This document shows positions 25,957-33,724 of a DNA stretch of 64,000 nucleotides, one piece after another. Below the pieces are notes generated by a model. It was not told the origin of the DNA. It was given only the letters and a program-made list of their open reading frames with translations, and made no database searches. The number at the start of each line of letters is the position of its first letter. The stretch's first letter is position 1. The translations under genes were made by a program, and so were the position numbers. Source of the DNA: Granulicella sp. S156 (lineage in GTDB: Bacteria; Acidobacteriota; Terriglobia; Terriglobales; Acidobacteriaceae). The stretch covers positions 274,346 through 338,345 of the forward strand of contig NZ_LMUH01000013.1 in assembly GCF_009766105.1 (NCBI RefSeq). The letters run 5' to 3'.

Positions 25957-26361
25957 ATGTCACAACTACCCGGACTCGGCAAATACAACATCATCGGATT
26001 TGTCACCATCGTCGACGTACCCCGCGCGAAGGATTTCTATCAGAACACTCTAGGCCTTCGCCTAATCCTGGAAGAGCCACCGTTCGCGTTGGTCTTTGAG
26101 GCCAATGGGATCATGCTGCGTCTCGGCATGGCGAAAGAACGCCCACCCGCACATGGCACGGTTTTGGGTTGGCAAGTCCCCGAGATTACTGCAACCGTTA
26201 AGAGCCTGGCGCAAGCCGGTGTTCGTTTCGAGCGCTATGAGGGTATGGATCAGGATGAGTCAGGCATCTGGACTTCGCCTACCGGCGCGAAGGTCGCCTG
26301 GTTCAAGGATCCGGACGGAAATACGTTGAGTATCTCGGAACACCCGGAGCTGAAGCGATGA
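25957..26361 (+). CDS. VOC (glyoxalase-like) family protein
   Basis: A 134-residue protein with the VOC pattern: GFVTIVDVPRAKDFYQNTLG at the start and WFKDPDGNTLSISEH at the end. The first metal-ligand position carries no obvious His, so the enzyme class is open; isomerase, dioxygenase and resistance proteins share this fold. The start codon has no strong ribosome site. It is divergent from the AraC regulator and probably controlled by it. Confidence 0.82.
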   Translation: MSQLPGLGKYNIIGFVTIVDVPRAKDFYQNTLGLRLILEEPPFALVFEANGIMLRLGMAKERPPAHGTVLGWQVPEITATVKSLAQAGVRFERYEGMDQDESGIWTSPTGAKVAWFKDPDGNTLSISEHPELKR

Positions 26362-26372
26362 AGCTCGCCGTC

Positions 26373-27257
26373 TCACCGTAAATTCCGCAGGCTCTCGACA
26401 GAAGGCACGAAATAATAGGAGCCGGTCAATGGCTGTGTATAGCGTGTGAGCGCATCGCGCGTGCCAGTGATGAGGCCAGCCATGCTTTCGAGCATTCGGG
26501 AAAGCCGCTTCTGATCTGCGCTGAATCCAACGAATACCGTGCCATGGTCGTCGATATTTCCGTAGGGCATATTGCGACGAAAGATGTTCCCAAACTCGTC
26601 CTGATCGGTGCGAGCGACATGCGAGTCCGCCGGCTTGTTCTCGAGTTCGATGCTGTCCTGCTTGGTGCGTCCCATGATGCGCTCCTGCTGTTCGACCGGC
26701 AGAGCTTCCCACTCCGTTACCTTGTGCTTCCATTTTTGCAGCAACAGGACTGAACCGCCGGCGCCGGGCGCTCCTTCGGGCAGGAGTCCTGCGAGGGGAG
26801 CGTCTAGCAGAGTCGGATTCTCCGAGCCATCGACGAAGCCGGTAAGATCGCGATCATGCCGGTACGGCCAACTTGAGGTCTCTTCCCCCAGCGTGGCCTG
26901 GCCTGCGAGGTCATGGATGACCGTGCGGGCCATATCGAAGATCACATCATAAGCACTGCCAGACATCCATACCAGCGCATCATGCTGGGTGCTCGGCATA
27001 ACGAACCCTTCTGTGCCCTTGATGTCGTGGTTAAATCCTTCCACGCCCGCAGGGGCGTCGGCTGGAACGATATCGCGCCAGAGTTCAGGCCGAAAGCCGA
27101 TGACGAAGTTCACTCCCCCTGTGGTGGTCCGCGGTTCACGGATAGCGGCGATGGTAGAGGCGAACTCCTTGCAACTCTTCGCGTCCAGAAGGTCAAACTC
27201 CAGGTATGCATGAGAGGACGTTCCAAGAGCGAAGATTCCAGCCTGAGGCGTATTCAT
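26373..27257 (-). CDS. DyP-type haem peroxidase (YfeX-like)
   Basis: A 294-residue protein from ATG 27257. It has the family motif GFVDGSENP (GxxDG, with the distal Asp), the probable proximal haem ligand His in ADSHVARTD and the distal Arg in FRRNMPYG, as in YfeX. It would oxidise dyes, lignin-like phenols or porphyrins with hydrogen peroxide in the cytoplasm; there is no export signal. A longer frame from 27410 overlaps the LysR gene and lacks support. TATAAT ends six bases before the start codon and no Shine-Dalgarno site exists, so the message looks leaderless. Confidence 0.9.
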   Translation of the reverse strand: MNTPQAGIFALGTSSHAYLEFDLLDAKSCKEFASTIAAIREPRTTTGGVNFVIGFRPELWRDIVPADAPAGVEGFNHDIKGTEGFVMPSTQHDALVWMSGSAYDVIFDMARTVIHDLAGQATLGEETSSWPYRHDRDLTGFVDGSENPTLLDAPLAGLLPEGAPGAGGSVLLLQKWKHKVTEWEALPVEQQERIMGRTKQDSIELENKPADSHVARTDQDEFGNIFRRNMPYGNIDDHGTVFVGFSADQKRLSRMLESMAGLITGTRDALTRYTQPLTGSYYFVPSVESLRNLR

Positions 27258-27263
27258 GCAGGC

Positions 27264-27269
27264 ATTATA
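27264..27269 (-). promoter_or_regulatory. -10 box of the DyP peroxidase gene
   Basis: A perfect TATAAT (read on the minus strand) stands six bases upstream of ATG 27257, as in the arsR-type gene at 20900. No convincing -35 box is visible at 16-18 bases. Confidence 0.45.
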
Positions 27270-27279
27270 TCGAGCACTC

Positions 27280-28188
27280 TTAACTAGGGCGTGGATTGAA
27301 CTGAGAACAGAGCGCGAACGTCTTCTCCAGATGCTCGATGAAGATGCGAACTTTGGTAGACATCCGGCGGCTGGCAGGCCGTACGGCAAGGATCGGTACG
27401 GTTCGCTCAAAAGTCGTCAGCAGCCTGAGGACGGTACCTTCTCTGAGTTCTGCGGCGAAGAGCCATGCTGGCGCCTGGGCAATCCCCAGATGTTCAAGGA
27501 CTCCCATCCGCATCTGTTCGATATCGCTGGTTCGAAAGACTCCTGTGGGGATAACTCGCTTCGCATCCTGCCCAGAGCCAAAGATCCATGGCTGTACCGA
27601 GTCCCGCTCGACAAAGACGACCGATCGAAAACGGTGGAGATCTTCCGGCGACTCCGGTGCCCCGTAGCGTGCGAGGTACTGAGGCGTGGCGACGAGAATG
27701 GTCATCGTCTGCGCGAATCTTCGCGCAACCAATGTAGAGTCTGGAAGGTCCCCTGAGTGGATGGCCAAATCGAAGCCGTCTTCGACGATTGTTGTCGGGC
27801 TCTCCGAGGCTGCCATCTCAACGGCCATGTCGGGATAGGCAGCAAAAAAAGCAGCCAGCTTCGACACCATGTGGAGGCGGGCAAACGTGGGAGGAACGGT
27901 CACGCGGATAAGGCCTTTCGGTGCTGTCTGGCCTCTGCCGATTCGCGAAGTCGCGCTTTCAAAGTCGTCGAGAATGCGCAAAGCAGACTCGTAAAAATCG
28001 CGGCCTGCTTCCGTCAGTGCAATGGCACGAGAGGTGCGGTGAATCAATTCGGTGCCGAGCTCATCTTCAAGCGCGGAGATCTGTTTGCTGACCGCAGGCT
28101 GGCCGATTCCACGTTCCTTGGCGACAGCGGAGAAGCTCCCTTTCTCGATCACTCGGACGAACATCTGCATGGCACTGAATTTGTCCAA
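27280..28188 (-). CDS. LysR-family transcriptional regulator
   Basis: A 302-residue protein: helix-turn-helix FSAVAKERGIGQPAVSKQIS at about 19-38, then the substrate-binding domain. The start is TTG 28188, supported by GGAGG five bases upstream; no ATG is nearby. It is divergent from two SDR genes and a DUF427 gene. The intervening 270 bases carry several ATTCC/GGAAT palindromes, which fits control of that unit. Confidence 0.92.
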   Translation of the reverse strand: MDKFSAMQMFVRVIEKGSFSAVAKERGIGQPAVSKQISALEDELGTELIHRTSRAIALTEAGRDFYESALRILDDFESATSRIGRGQTAPKGLIRVTVPPTFARLHMVSKLAAFFAAYPDMAVEMAASESPTTIVEDGFDLAIHSGDLPDSTLVARRFAQTMTILVATPQYLARYGAPESPEDLHRFRSVVFVERDSVQPWIFGSGQDAKRVIPTGVFRTSDIEQMRMGVLEHLGIAQAPAWLFAAELREGTVLRLLTTFERTVPILAVRPASRRMSTKVRIFIEHLEKTFALCSQFNPRPS

Positions 28189-28200
28189 ACCAGCCTCCGT

Positions 28201-28331
28201 ATTCCTCTATGGAATGGATTCTATGCGAGGGATAGTGATTCTTTCGTTTTGTTGTCAGAGGTAAAGAACACAGACCAAACAAAGGTTCCTCTTCTACATC
28301 ATGCATTCCTCTTGGGAATAGCTGGTATTCC
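28201..28331. promoter_or_regulatory. Candidate LysR operator array ATTCC-N5-GGAAT
   Basis: ATTCC-N5-GGAAT occurs at 28201-28215 and 28305-28319. A third, inverted form GGAATA-N5-TATTCC overlaps at 28315-28331. All lie between the LysR start and the divergent SDR gene. One is next to the LysR start codon, matching autoregulation, and the others lie 125-150 bases upstream of the SDR start. Confidence 0.5.
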
Positions 28332-28455
28332 AGGGAGTGCCAAGTCCGCTTGCAATAATGGCACATCAGATAGCAGTCTGAGAGCTTCGAGCAAGATGAC
28401 GGTCAGTTGAATCAACACTGTAGTGAATTGTTCACAGAGAGGCAAAGGAGATTCC

Positions 28456-29196
28456 ATGTCTAAGTTAGTTAATAAAGTGGCACTCGTAACCGGCGGTTCC
28501 CGGGGTATTGGCGCGGCGATCGCGAAGCGTCTGGCGGTGGATGGAGCAAGCGTAGCCATCACGTACGCGAAGGATGCAAGCTCGGCTTCGGCCGTGGTCA
28601 AGGAGATTGAACTCGCTGGCGGAAAGGCCGTCGCGATCCAGGCGGATGCGGCCGATGCCGACGCGGTCAAAGCTGCGGTCGAAAAGGCCGTCGCTACCCT
28701 GGGCCGGTTGGATGTACTGGTGAATAATGCGGGCACTGCTATCCCGAAAAAGTTCGAAGACACCACGTTGGAAGAGCTGGATCGCGTGATTAACATCAAT
28801 ATCCGCGGTGTCTTTGTTGCGACTCAGGCGGCACTGAAACACATGAATGATGGTGGCCGAATCATCAACATTGGTTCCTGCGTAGGCGAGCGCATGATGA
28901 CGCCAGGACTGGTGCCCTACTCAGCTACCAAGGGAGCCGTGAAGATGTTTACGCAAGGCTTGTCCAGAGAGGTCGGGAGCCGAGGCATTACGGTCAACAA
29001 CGTCCAGCCTGGTCCGATCGATACGGACCTGAACCCCGCAGCGGGCGACTGGGCGGAGCCGCAAATTGCTGCCACAGCACTCAACCGCTATGGTCATGTG
29101 GATGAGGTTGCCGCGCTGGTGGCGTTCGTCGCTGGTCCGGAGTCCTCCTACATTACCGGGGCGAATCTGACGATCGATGGCGGCACGAATGCCTGA
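28456..29196 (+). CDS. Short-chain dehydrogenase/reductase (FabG-like)
   Basis: A 246-residue classical SDR with cofactor loop GGSRGIG, the NNAG motif and active-site residues Ser in IGSCVG and Tyr-x3-Lys in PYSATKG. It ends TGANLTIDGGTNA, as FabG-type reductases do. The substrate is unknown. AAAGGAG before ATG 28456 fixes the start rather than an upstream in-frame codon at 28423. It is probably controlled by the divergent LysR regulator and followed by a second SDR. Confidence 0.92.
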   Translation: MSKLVNKVALVTGGSRGIGAAIAKRLAVDGASVAITYAKDASSASAVVKEIELAGGKAVAIQADAADADAVKAAVEKAVATLGRLDVLVNNAGTAIPKKFEDTTLEELDRVININIRGVFVATQAALKHMNDGGRIINIGSCVGERMMTPGLVPYSATKGAVKMFTQGLSREVGSRGITVNNVQPGPIDTDLNPAAGDWAEPQIAATALNRYGHVDEVAALVAFVAGPESSYITGANLTIDGGTNA

Positions 29197-29337
29197 CCCA
29201 ACGCAGACACGCAGTTCGCGGGTCTGAAGAGAAGGCATCCGTGTGGACGTAAAGGAGAGCCGGCGAACGAAGCCGACTCTCCCTAACGGCAGATGCCGCA
29301 CTCGTCTTATCTATTAGCTGACAGGAGACAGAGAGCA

Positions 29338-30105
29338 ATGGCTACACTTCAAAACAAAACTGCGCTTGTGACGGGCGCATCGAAAGGGATCGGCCGTGCG
29401 ACTGCACTAGCGCTTGCTGAGGCCGGAGCACAGGTTCTGGTTCACTATGGCCGTTCCGCCAAGGAAGCGGAGTCTATCGTCTCCGAGATCCAGACAAAGG
29501 GAGGCCGCGCCCATGCCATCTCAGCGGACCTGGGAACACCGGACGGTGCTGCGCTGCTCGCCCAACAGGTGCGTTCCATCGTCGGAGATCGATTGGATGT
29601 GCTTGTGCTCAACGCTGGAATCAGCAAGGCCGCACGCATCGCGGATCACACGCTAGAGGATTTTGACAACCTCTTCGCGACCAACGTCCGAGGCCCATTC
29701 TTCCTGGTGCAACAGCTCCTGCCAGTTCTTGGGGAGGGATCGAACATCGTTGTTATCTCTTCTCTCGCAGCCCGTATGGTAGTGGGCAAGCCCGGTTTAG
29801 AAAACCCTTCGGTCCTTGCCTACGCCTCTACCAAAGGAGCGCTCGAGACTCTGGTCAAGAACTGGGCCGCCATTCTTGGGCCGAGCGGCATTCGTGTCAA
29901 CGCTGTCGCACCTGGCGTAATCGACACAGATATGTCGAACTTCACGAAGACCGAAACTGGACGCGAGGTCGCGCTGGGAATGCAGGCCTTGAAGCGGCTC
30001 GGCAAGCCCGAGGATGTCGCCGATGTCGTCGCTTTTTTGGCGTCCGATGGTGCGCGCTGGATCACAGGTGCGAGCATTCCAGTCGATGGCGGGTCTAAGC
30101 TGTAG
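29338..30105 (+). CDS. Short-chain dehydrogenase/reductase
   Basis: A 255-residue classical SDR: GASKGIG cofactor loop, LNAG, Ser in VISSLAA and Tyr-x3-Lys in AYASTKG. It ends ITGASIPVDGGSKL. It is a paralogue of the preceding SDR 141 bases upstream but well diverged. AGGAG precedes ATG 29338, so the frame upstream of it is not used. The DUF427 gene follows after 20 bases. Confidence 0.92.
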   Translation: MATLQNKTALVTGASKGIGRATALALAEAGAQVLVHYGRSAKEAESIVSEIQTKGGRAHAISADLGTPDGAALLAQQVRSIVGDRLDVLVLNAGISKAARIADHTLEDFDNLFATNVRGPFFLVQQLLPVLGEGSNIVVISSLAARMVVGKPGLENPSVLAYASTKGALETLVKNWAAILGPSGIRVNAVAPGVIDTDMSNFTKTETGREVALGMQALKRLGKPEDVADVVAFLASDGARWITGASIPVDGGSKL

Positions 30106-30125
30106 CTGGCACCATGAGGAGCACT

Positions 30126-30509
30126 ATGTCTATCAAAGAGAAAGAAATCAAAATCCCCGGGCCAGACCATCCCATCACGATTTCTCCGGCGGAGGGCACA
30201 GTGCGCGTAACGGTCGCCGGCAAGATCGTCGCTGAATCGACACGAGCGCTGCGGTTGGAGGAGCAGGGATATTCGCCTGTCTACTATTTGCCGCGCAGCG
30301 ATGCAGATATGTCCTTGCTCGTTCGGACCACGCATTACACCTATTGTCCGTACAAGGGTGACTGCACGTACTACAGCGTTCCCATCGGCGGAGCGAAATC
30401 GGAATATGCCGTTTGGACCTATGAAAACCCTTACGAGGCAGTCGCCGGCATTAAAGAGCATTTGGCGTTTTATCCATCACGGGTCGATGCAATAGAAGTG
30501 ATCTCCTAA
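30126..30509 (+). CDS. DUF427 protein
   Basis: A 127-residue protein with the DUF427 core: VTVAGKIVAESTRALRLEE, YYLPRSDADM and CPYKGDCTYYSV. The conserved CPYKG-C region suggests a ligand or metal site. GAGGAG seven bases before ATG 30126 sets the start. It follows the second SDR by 20 bases and is likely in the same LysR-controlled transcript. Confidence 0.88.
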   Translation: MSIKEKEIKIPGPDHPITISPAEGTVRVTVAGKIVAESTRALRLEEQGYSPVYYLPRSDADMSLLVRTTHYTYCPYKGDCTYYSVPIGGAKSEYAVWTYENPYEAVAGIKEHLAFYPSRVDAIEVIS

Positions 30510-30987
30510 GCGCGTTGCGACTCATACGAATACTTTGGGTTCGTACAGACGCGCTGTTATGACAGGGGCCTAGGACATCGGAAGTACTGTCATCGTTCCA
30601 CTGCGGGTGCGGAAGCCTTGACGCAACGGTTCGCAACGATACGCAACGGCTATAGTGCTTAGGGCAAGCATCTTCCCTAATACAAATGCCGTCGCGTTCC
30701 TTTGCGAACCGTTGCGCCCGTTGCGTCAAGGCTTTTGTATCTCGCAGTGGAACGATGACAGCACTGATAACTCGCTTTGAGCCTCAATGGGTTCTCCGCA
30801 AGTGCCTGGAAGGTCAAGATGAACTTGATTTAAATATAGGACCAATTTAGTCTTCATTTGGTGGCGGGTTATCCGGAAGTCTTTTTGGCGAAGCGCCCGG
30901 ATGATTCTTGAGATCGGCGATGATGGCTCACGAGCAGGCCTTTTAGGGGTATAGCTCTACGGCCTCCATCCCCATGGAGACAGTAGT
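30510..30987. other. Intergenic region carrying palindromic element A
   Basis: It holds the 175-bp palindromic element at 30587-30761 and about 200 bases of unremarkable sequence before the PepSY gene. No reading frame here is convincing. Confidence 0.6.
30587..30761. mobile_element. Palindromic non-autonomous element, copy A (MITE/REP-like)
   Basis: Perfect 19-bp terminal inverted repeats, CTGTCATCGTTCCACTGCG at 30587-30605 and its complement at 30743-30761. A second pair of inverted blocks lies inside (GCCTTGACGCAACGG and its complement CCGTTGCGTCAAGGC). The centre carries repeated GCAACG. A diverged copy in inverted orientation lies at 50715-50947. There is no coding capacity. It resembles a MITE or a large REP palindrome; no target-site duplication is obvious. 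Confidence 0.7.
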
Positions 30988-32136
30988 ATGAGCGTACGAC
31001 GCCTCTTGTTCTGGGCACATTTGATCGTTGGAATCGCGGTGGGTTTGGGGGTCGCCTATATGGCGGCTACCGGAACGATTCTCGCGTTTCAGCCGCAGAT
31101 CGTGCGATTTGCTGAGCGAGCCATCAAGCCCGGCATTCAGTCGCCAGGAGAAGTCTGTGCGGCTCCATCGACCATTCTGGCTTCGGCTCAGGCGCAAAGC
31201 GGTCAGCTTGCCACGGCTGTTCAGCTCTTCTCTGATCCAGTCGTGCCCGCTCAAGTGACATTGCCGGGCGACACGACTCTGCTCGTCGATGGCTGCACTG
31301 GCAAGGTGCTGGGGCCGGGCGCTAGCCGGCTTCGGGTGTTCTTCAACTCCGTGCGCGACCTGCACCGCTGGGTCGCACTGAGCCGCGGCCAGCACGAGGG
31401 GTTGCGGTACGTGAAGGATGCTGCCAACCTTGGTTTCTCCTTTCTCCTGCTAAGTGGATTGATCCTCTGGTTTCCGCGTCGCTGGCGATCTGCAAATCTA
31501 AAGTCCGCGCTAACGTTCCGCAGGAACCTGGCGGGCAGGGCTCGTGAGTGGAATCTGCATAACATCGCAGGATTCTGGTTGGCGGTGCCGCTGCTCGTCA
31601 TCTCTGCAACGGGTTCGATCATGGCCTATAGCTGGGCCAACGGGCTGCTCTATCGCGCAGCGGGAACTCCTCTTCCGGCGACTCCAGCGGAGCGGCAGAT
31701 GCAGCACGGCTCCATCTCCGATCTCACTCTTCTTGATCCTCTGATCGCGCATGCGAAGTTGCAGGATGCACGCTGGTACAGCCTGTCGTTCCGGATGCCA
31801 GGGGAGAAGGACAAGAACGTCACCTTCTCCATCGATGATGGCAAGGGCGGTCGCCCTCAGGAAAGAGCGCAACTCATTCTCTCCTTGAAGAATGCAAAGG
31901 TAGTGAGGTGGGAGCCGTTCAGCAGCCAGCCTCGCGGTCGCCAATGGCGGCTCTATGCGCGCTACCTGCACACGGGCGAGCTCTATGGTGCGACTGGGCA
32001 GTTGATCGCGTTAATTGCGGCGTTGGCCGCGCTTCTCCTGGTATGGACCGGATTCTCTCTGGCGCTGCGAAGGCTGGCAGCGTGGAGAAAGCGCACAGTC
32101 AAGGTCGAGCAGAAGGTAGCGCTGGAGCTGGTCTAG
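30988..32136 (+). CDS. PepSY-associated transmembrane protein
   Basis: A 382-residue protein with four likely membrane helices: about 8-35, 145-165, 190-215 and 335-360. It has the HLIVGIAVGLGVAYMAATGT start, LHRWVAL and WNLHNIAGFW motifs of PepSY-TM proteins, with periplasmic stretches between. Relatives are linked to iron or siderophore reduction in the inner membrane; no siderophore receptor is nearby. GGAGACAG precedes ATG 30988. Confidence 0.87.
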   Translation: MSVRRLLFWAHLIVGIAVGLGVAYMAATGTILAFQPQIVRFAERAIKPGIQSPGEVCAAPSTILASAQAQSGQLATAVQLFSDPVVPAQVTLPGDTTLLVDGCTGKVLGPGASRLRVFFNSVRDLHRWVALSRGQHEGLRYVKDAANLGFSFLLLSGLILWFPRRWRSANLKSALTFRRNLAGRAREWNLHNIAGFWLAVPLLVISATGSIMAYSWANGLLYRAAGTPLPATPAERQMQHGSISDLTLLDPLIAHAKLQDARWYSLSFRMPGEKDKNVTFSIDDGKGGRPQERAQLILSLKNAKVVRWEPFSSQPRGRQWRLYARYLHTGELYGATGQLIALIAALAALLLVWTGFSLALRRLAAWRKRTVKVEQKVALELV

Positions 32137-32310
32137 ATCAGACCGTCCCTATCGCCTGCGCAAGCAAACTGCAGGTCTCTCCATTCCGCATGACGATAGA
32201 ACCATCATGCTCCGGTCGAGATGACAGCTCTAAAGTAGTTCATGCATACATCACGTCATGACTGAAAAATGTTCTAACGCCGAACTCTGTGAGGCAAGGT
32301 GCGAGCTCTC

Positions 32311-33555
32311 CTAAAAGTGTCCGGCCTCTGGCGTGATCGACCGGGCCGACTCCGGATCCAGCACAGAGCCATCGGCCCGCACCGCCACTAACTTGCCGCC
32401 CTTGAGCAGCCGATAGTTCGTATCGCGCCATAGGGTGCGTTGCTTCATGTAGCTCGCACACCATACGACAAAGCCATACAGATCCCGCAGAGGATAGAGC
32501 GGCACCCAACGCAGAGCCATACGGTCACCCGCAGCCCACCAGCCGATGAGCCAGCACTCCAGCATCCGGTTCACGAGCGATGCGGCAAACAGATCGACCC
32601 CCAGCCACGGATGGCCGAGCATCCATCCTGCGACCAGCCCAAGAATTCCAAACGGGACGGCGAAGGTCAGCACCGAGCCAAAATGGCCCGCCGGTCGCGA
32701 GTACCGCGTACCCATCGCCCACCGCAACTGTCGCTCCCACATCGGTCGAAGACCTTTGGAGGAGCACACATGATCGACCACATAACTGGAGAGCACCACC
32801 TTGTAGCCGGCTTTGTAGATAAAGTTGCCGACAACGAAATCGTTCGATAGATAGTCGCGGACACCTGCAAAGCCGCCAATCTTTCCAATCGAGTCCTTCC
32901 GAACAACGATTGTCGGTCCGAGACCAAACTTCGTCTCTTCCAGAAGATTGTCGACCAGAACACCGGCGGTAAACTCCACGGACATACCGATGGCGTCGAA
33001 CCCGGCCCAGAATCCGCCAGCACTCTTGCCGCGGAAGAGGCATGTGACGGCTCCGACCTTAGGATCGAGCAGCGGAGCCGTGACTTCGCGCAGATAGTCC
33101 GGACCCACCTCAACGTCGCTGTCACTGGTCAATAGGATGTCATGCGCCGCGACGGCAGTCAGATGATGGAAGCAGTAGTTCTGTGCATTCGGCCAGGGCG
33201 GTTTTCCCGTCACCATAATTCGAGTAGGAATGTTCGGATATCGCGCGCAGATCTCCCGGATTACGGGCAGCGCGGGATCATCCGCCTCGTCGGCAGCGAA
33301 CAAGATTTCGAACGCAGGATAGTCCTGACGAAAGAAGCTCTCGATGTTTTCTTTAAGCCGTGCCTCGTTGCCATGAACGGGCTTCAGCACGGAGATAGGA
33401 GGCAGATCTTTACCCAGGCGGGCAAAGGATTCACGGTCCCTCCGGGCATCCCGGCGAAACTTTACCGCACCCACTAGGGAAAGAATTAATACGATCGTTG
33501 AAGTGACTATGCCTCCAACGGCAATTGTCATAATAGCGAAAGTAGGCATAACCAT
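32311..33555 (-). CDS. GT21-type glycosyltransferase (ceramide glucosyltransferase / HpnI-like)
   Basis: A 414-residue membrane enzyme with an N-terminal helix (IAVGGIVTSTIVLILSLVGA), the GT21 motifs SDSDVEVG and RQLRWAMGTRYSRP, and hydrophobic segments near the C-terminus. GT21 enzymes transfer sugar to a lipid: ceramide in eukaryotes, a hopanoid in HpnI. The lipid acceptor here is unknown. It is downstream of the ArnT-like and ArnE/ArnF-like genes on the same strand, which suggests a shared envelope-glycolipid pathway. The upstream site is a modest GAGAGA. Confidence 0.85.
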   Translation of the reverse strand: MVMPTFAIMTIAVGGIVTSTIVLILSLVGAVKFRRDARRDRESFARLGKDLPPISVLKPVHGNEARLKENIESFFRQDYPAFEILFAADEADDPALPVIREICARYPNIPTRIMVTGKPPWPNAQNYCFHHLTAVAAHDILLTSDSDVEVGPDYLREVTAPLLDPKVGAVTCLFRGKSAGGFWAGFDAIGMSVEFTAGVLVDNLLEETKFGLGPTIVVRKDSIGKIGGFAGVRDYLSNDFVVGNFIYKAGYKVVLSSYVVDHVCSSKGLRPMWERQLRWAMGTRYSRPAGHFGSVLTFAVPFGILGLVAGWMLGHPWLGVDLFAASLVNRMLECWLIGWWAAGDRMALRWVPLYPLRDLYGFVVWCASYMKQRTLWRDTNYRLLKGGKLVAVRADGSVLDPESARSITPEAGHF

Positions 33556-33724
33556 TTCTCTCGAAATCTTTGATGCTGGAGGCGTGGCGTTGGGCGCAGA
33601 ATCGATTCAAATTTTGCCCGCAGATATTCAGCCAGCAATTGTTGTGAGTTCTATCTTTCTTTCCTCCCGCACTCACGTCTTCGTTATGTCGGCCACCAGA
33701 CAAATCTGGATACGTGGCCGAATA

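Noticed and set aside
26373-27410. Longer start for the DyP peroxidase (345 codons)
   Set aside because: The extra 51 residues overlap the LysR gene, look like shadow sequence, and the family N-terminus fits ATG 27257.
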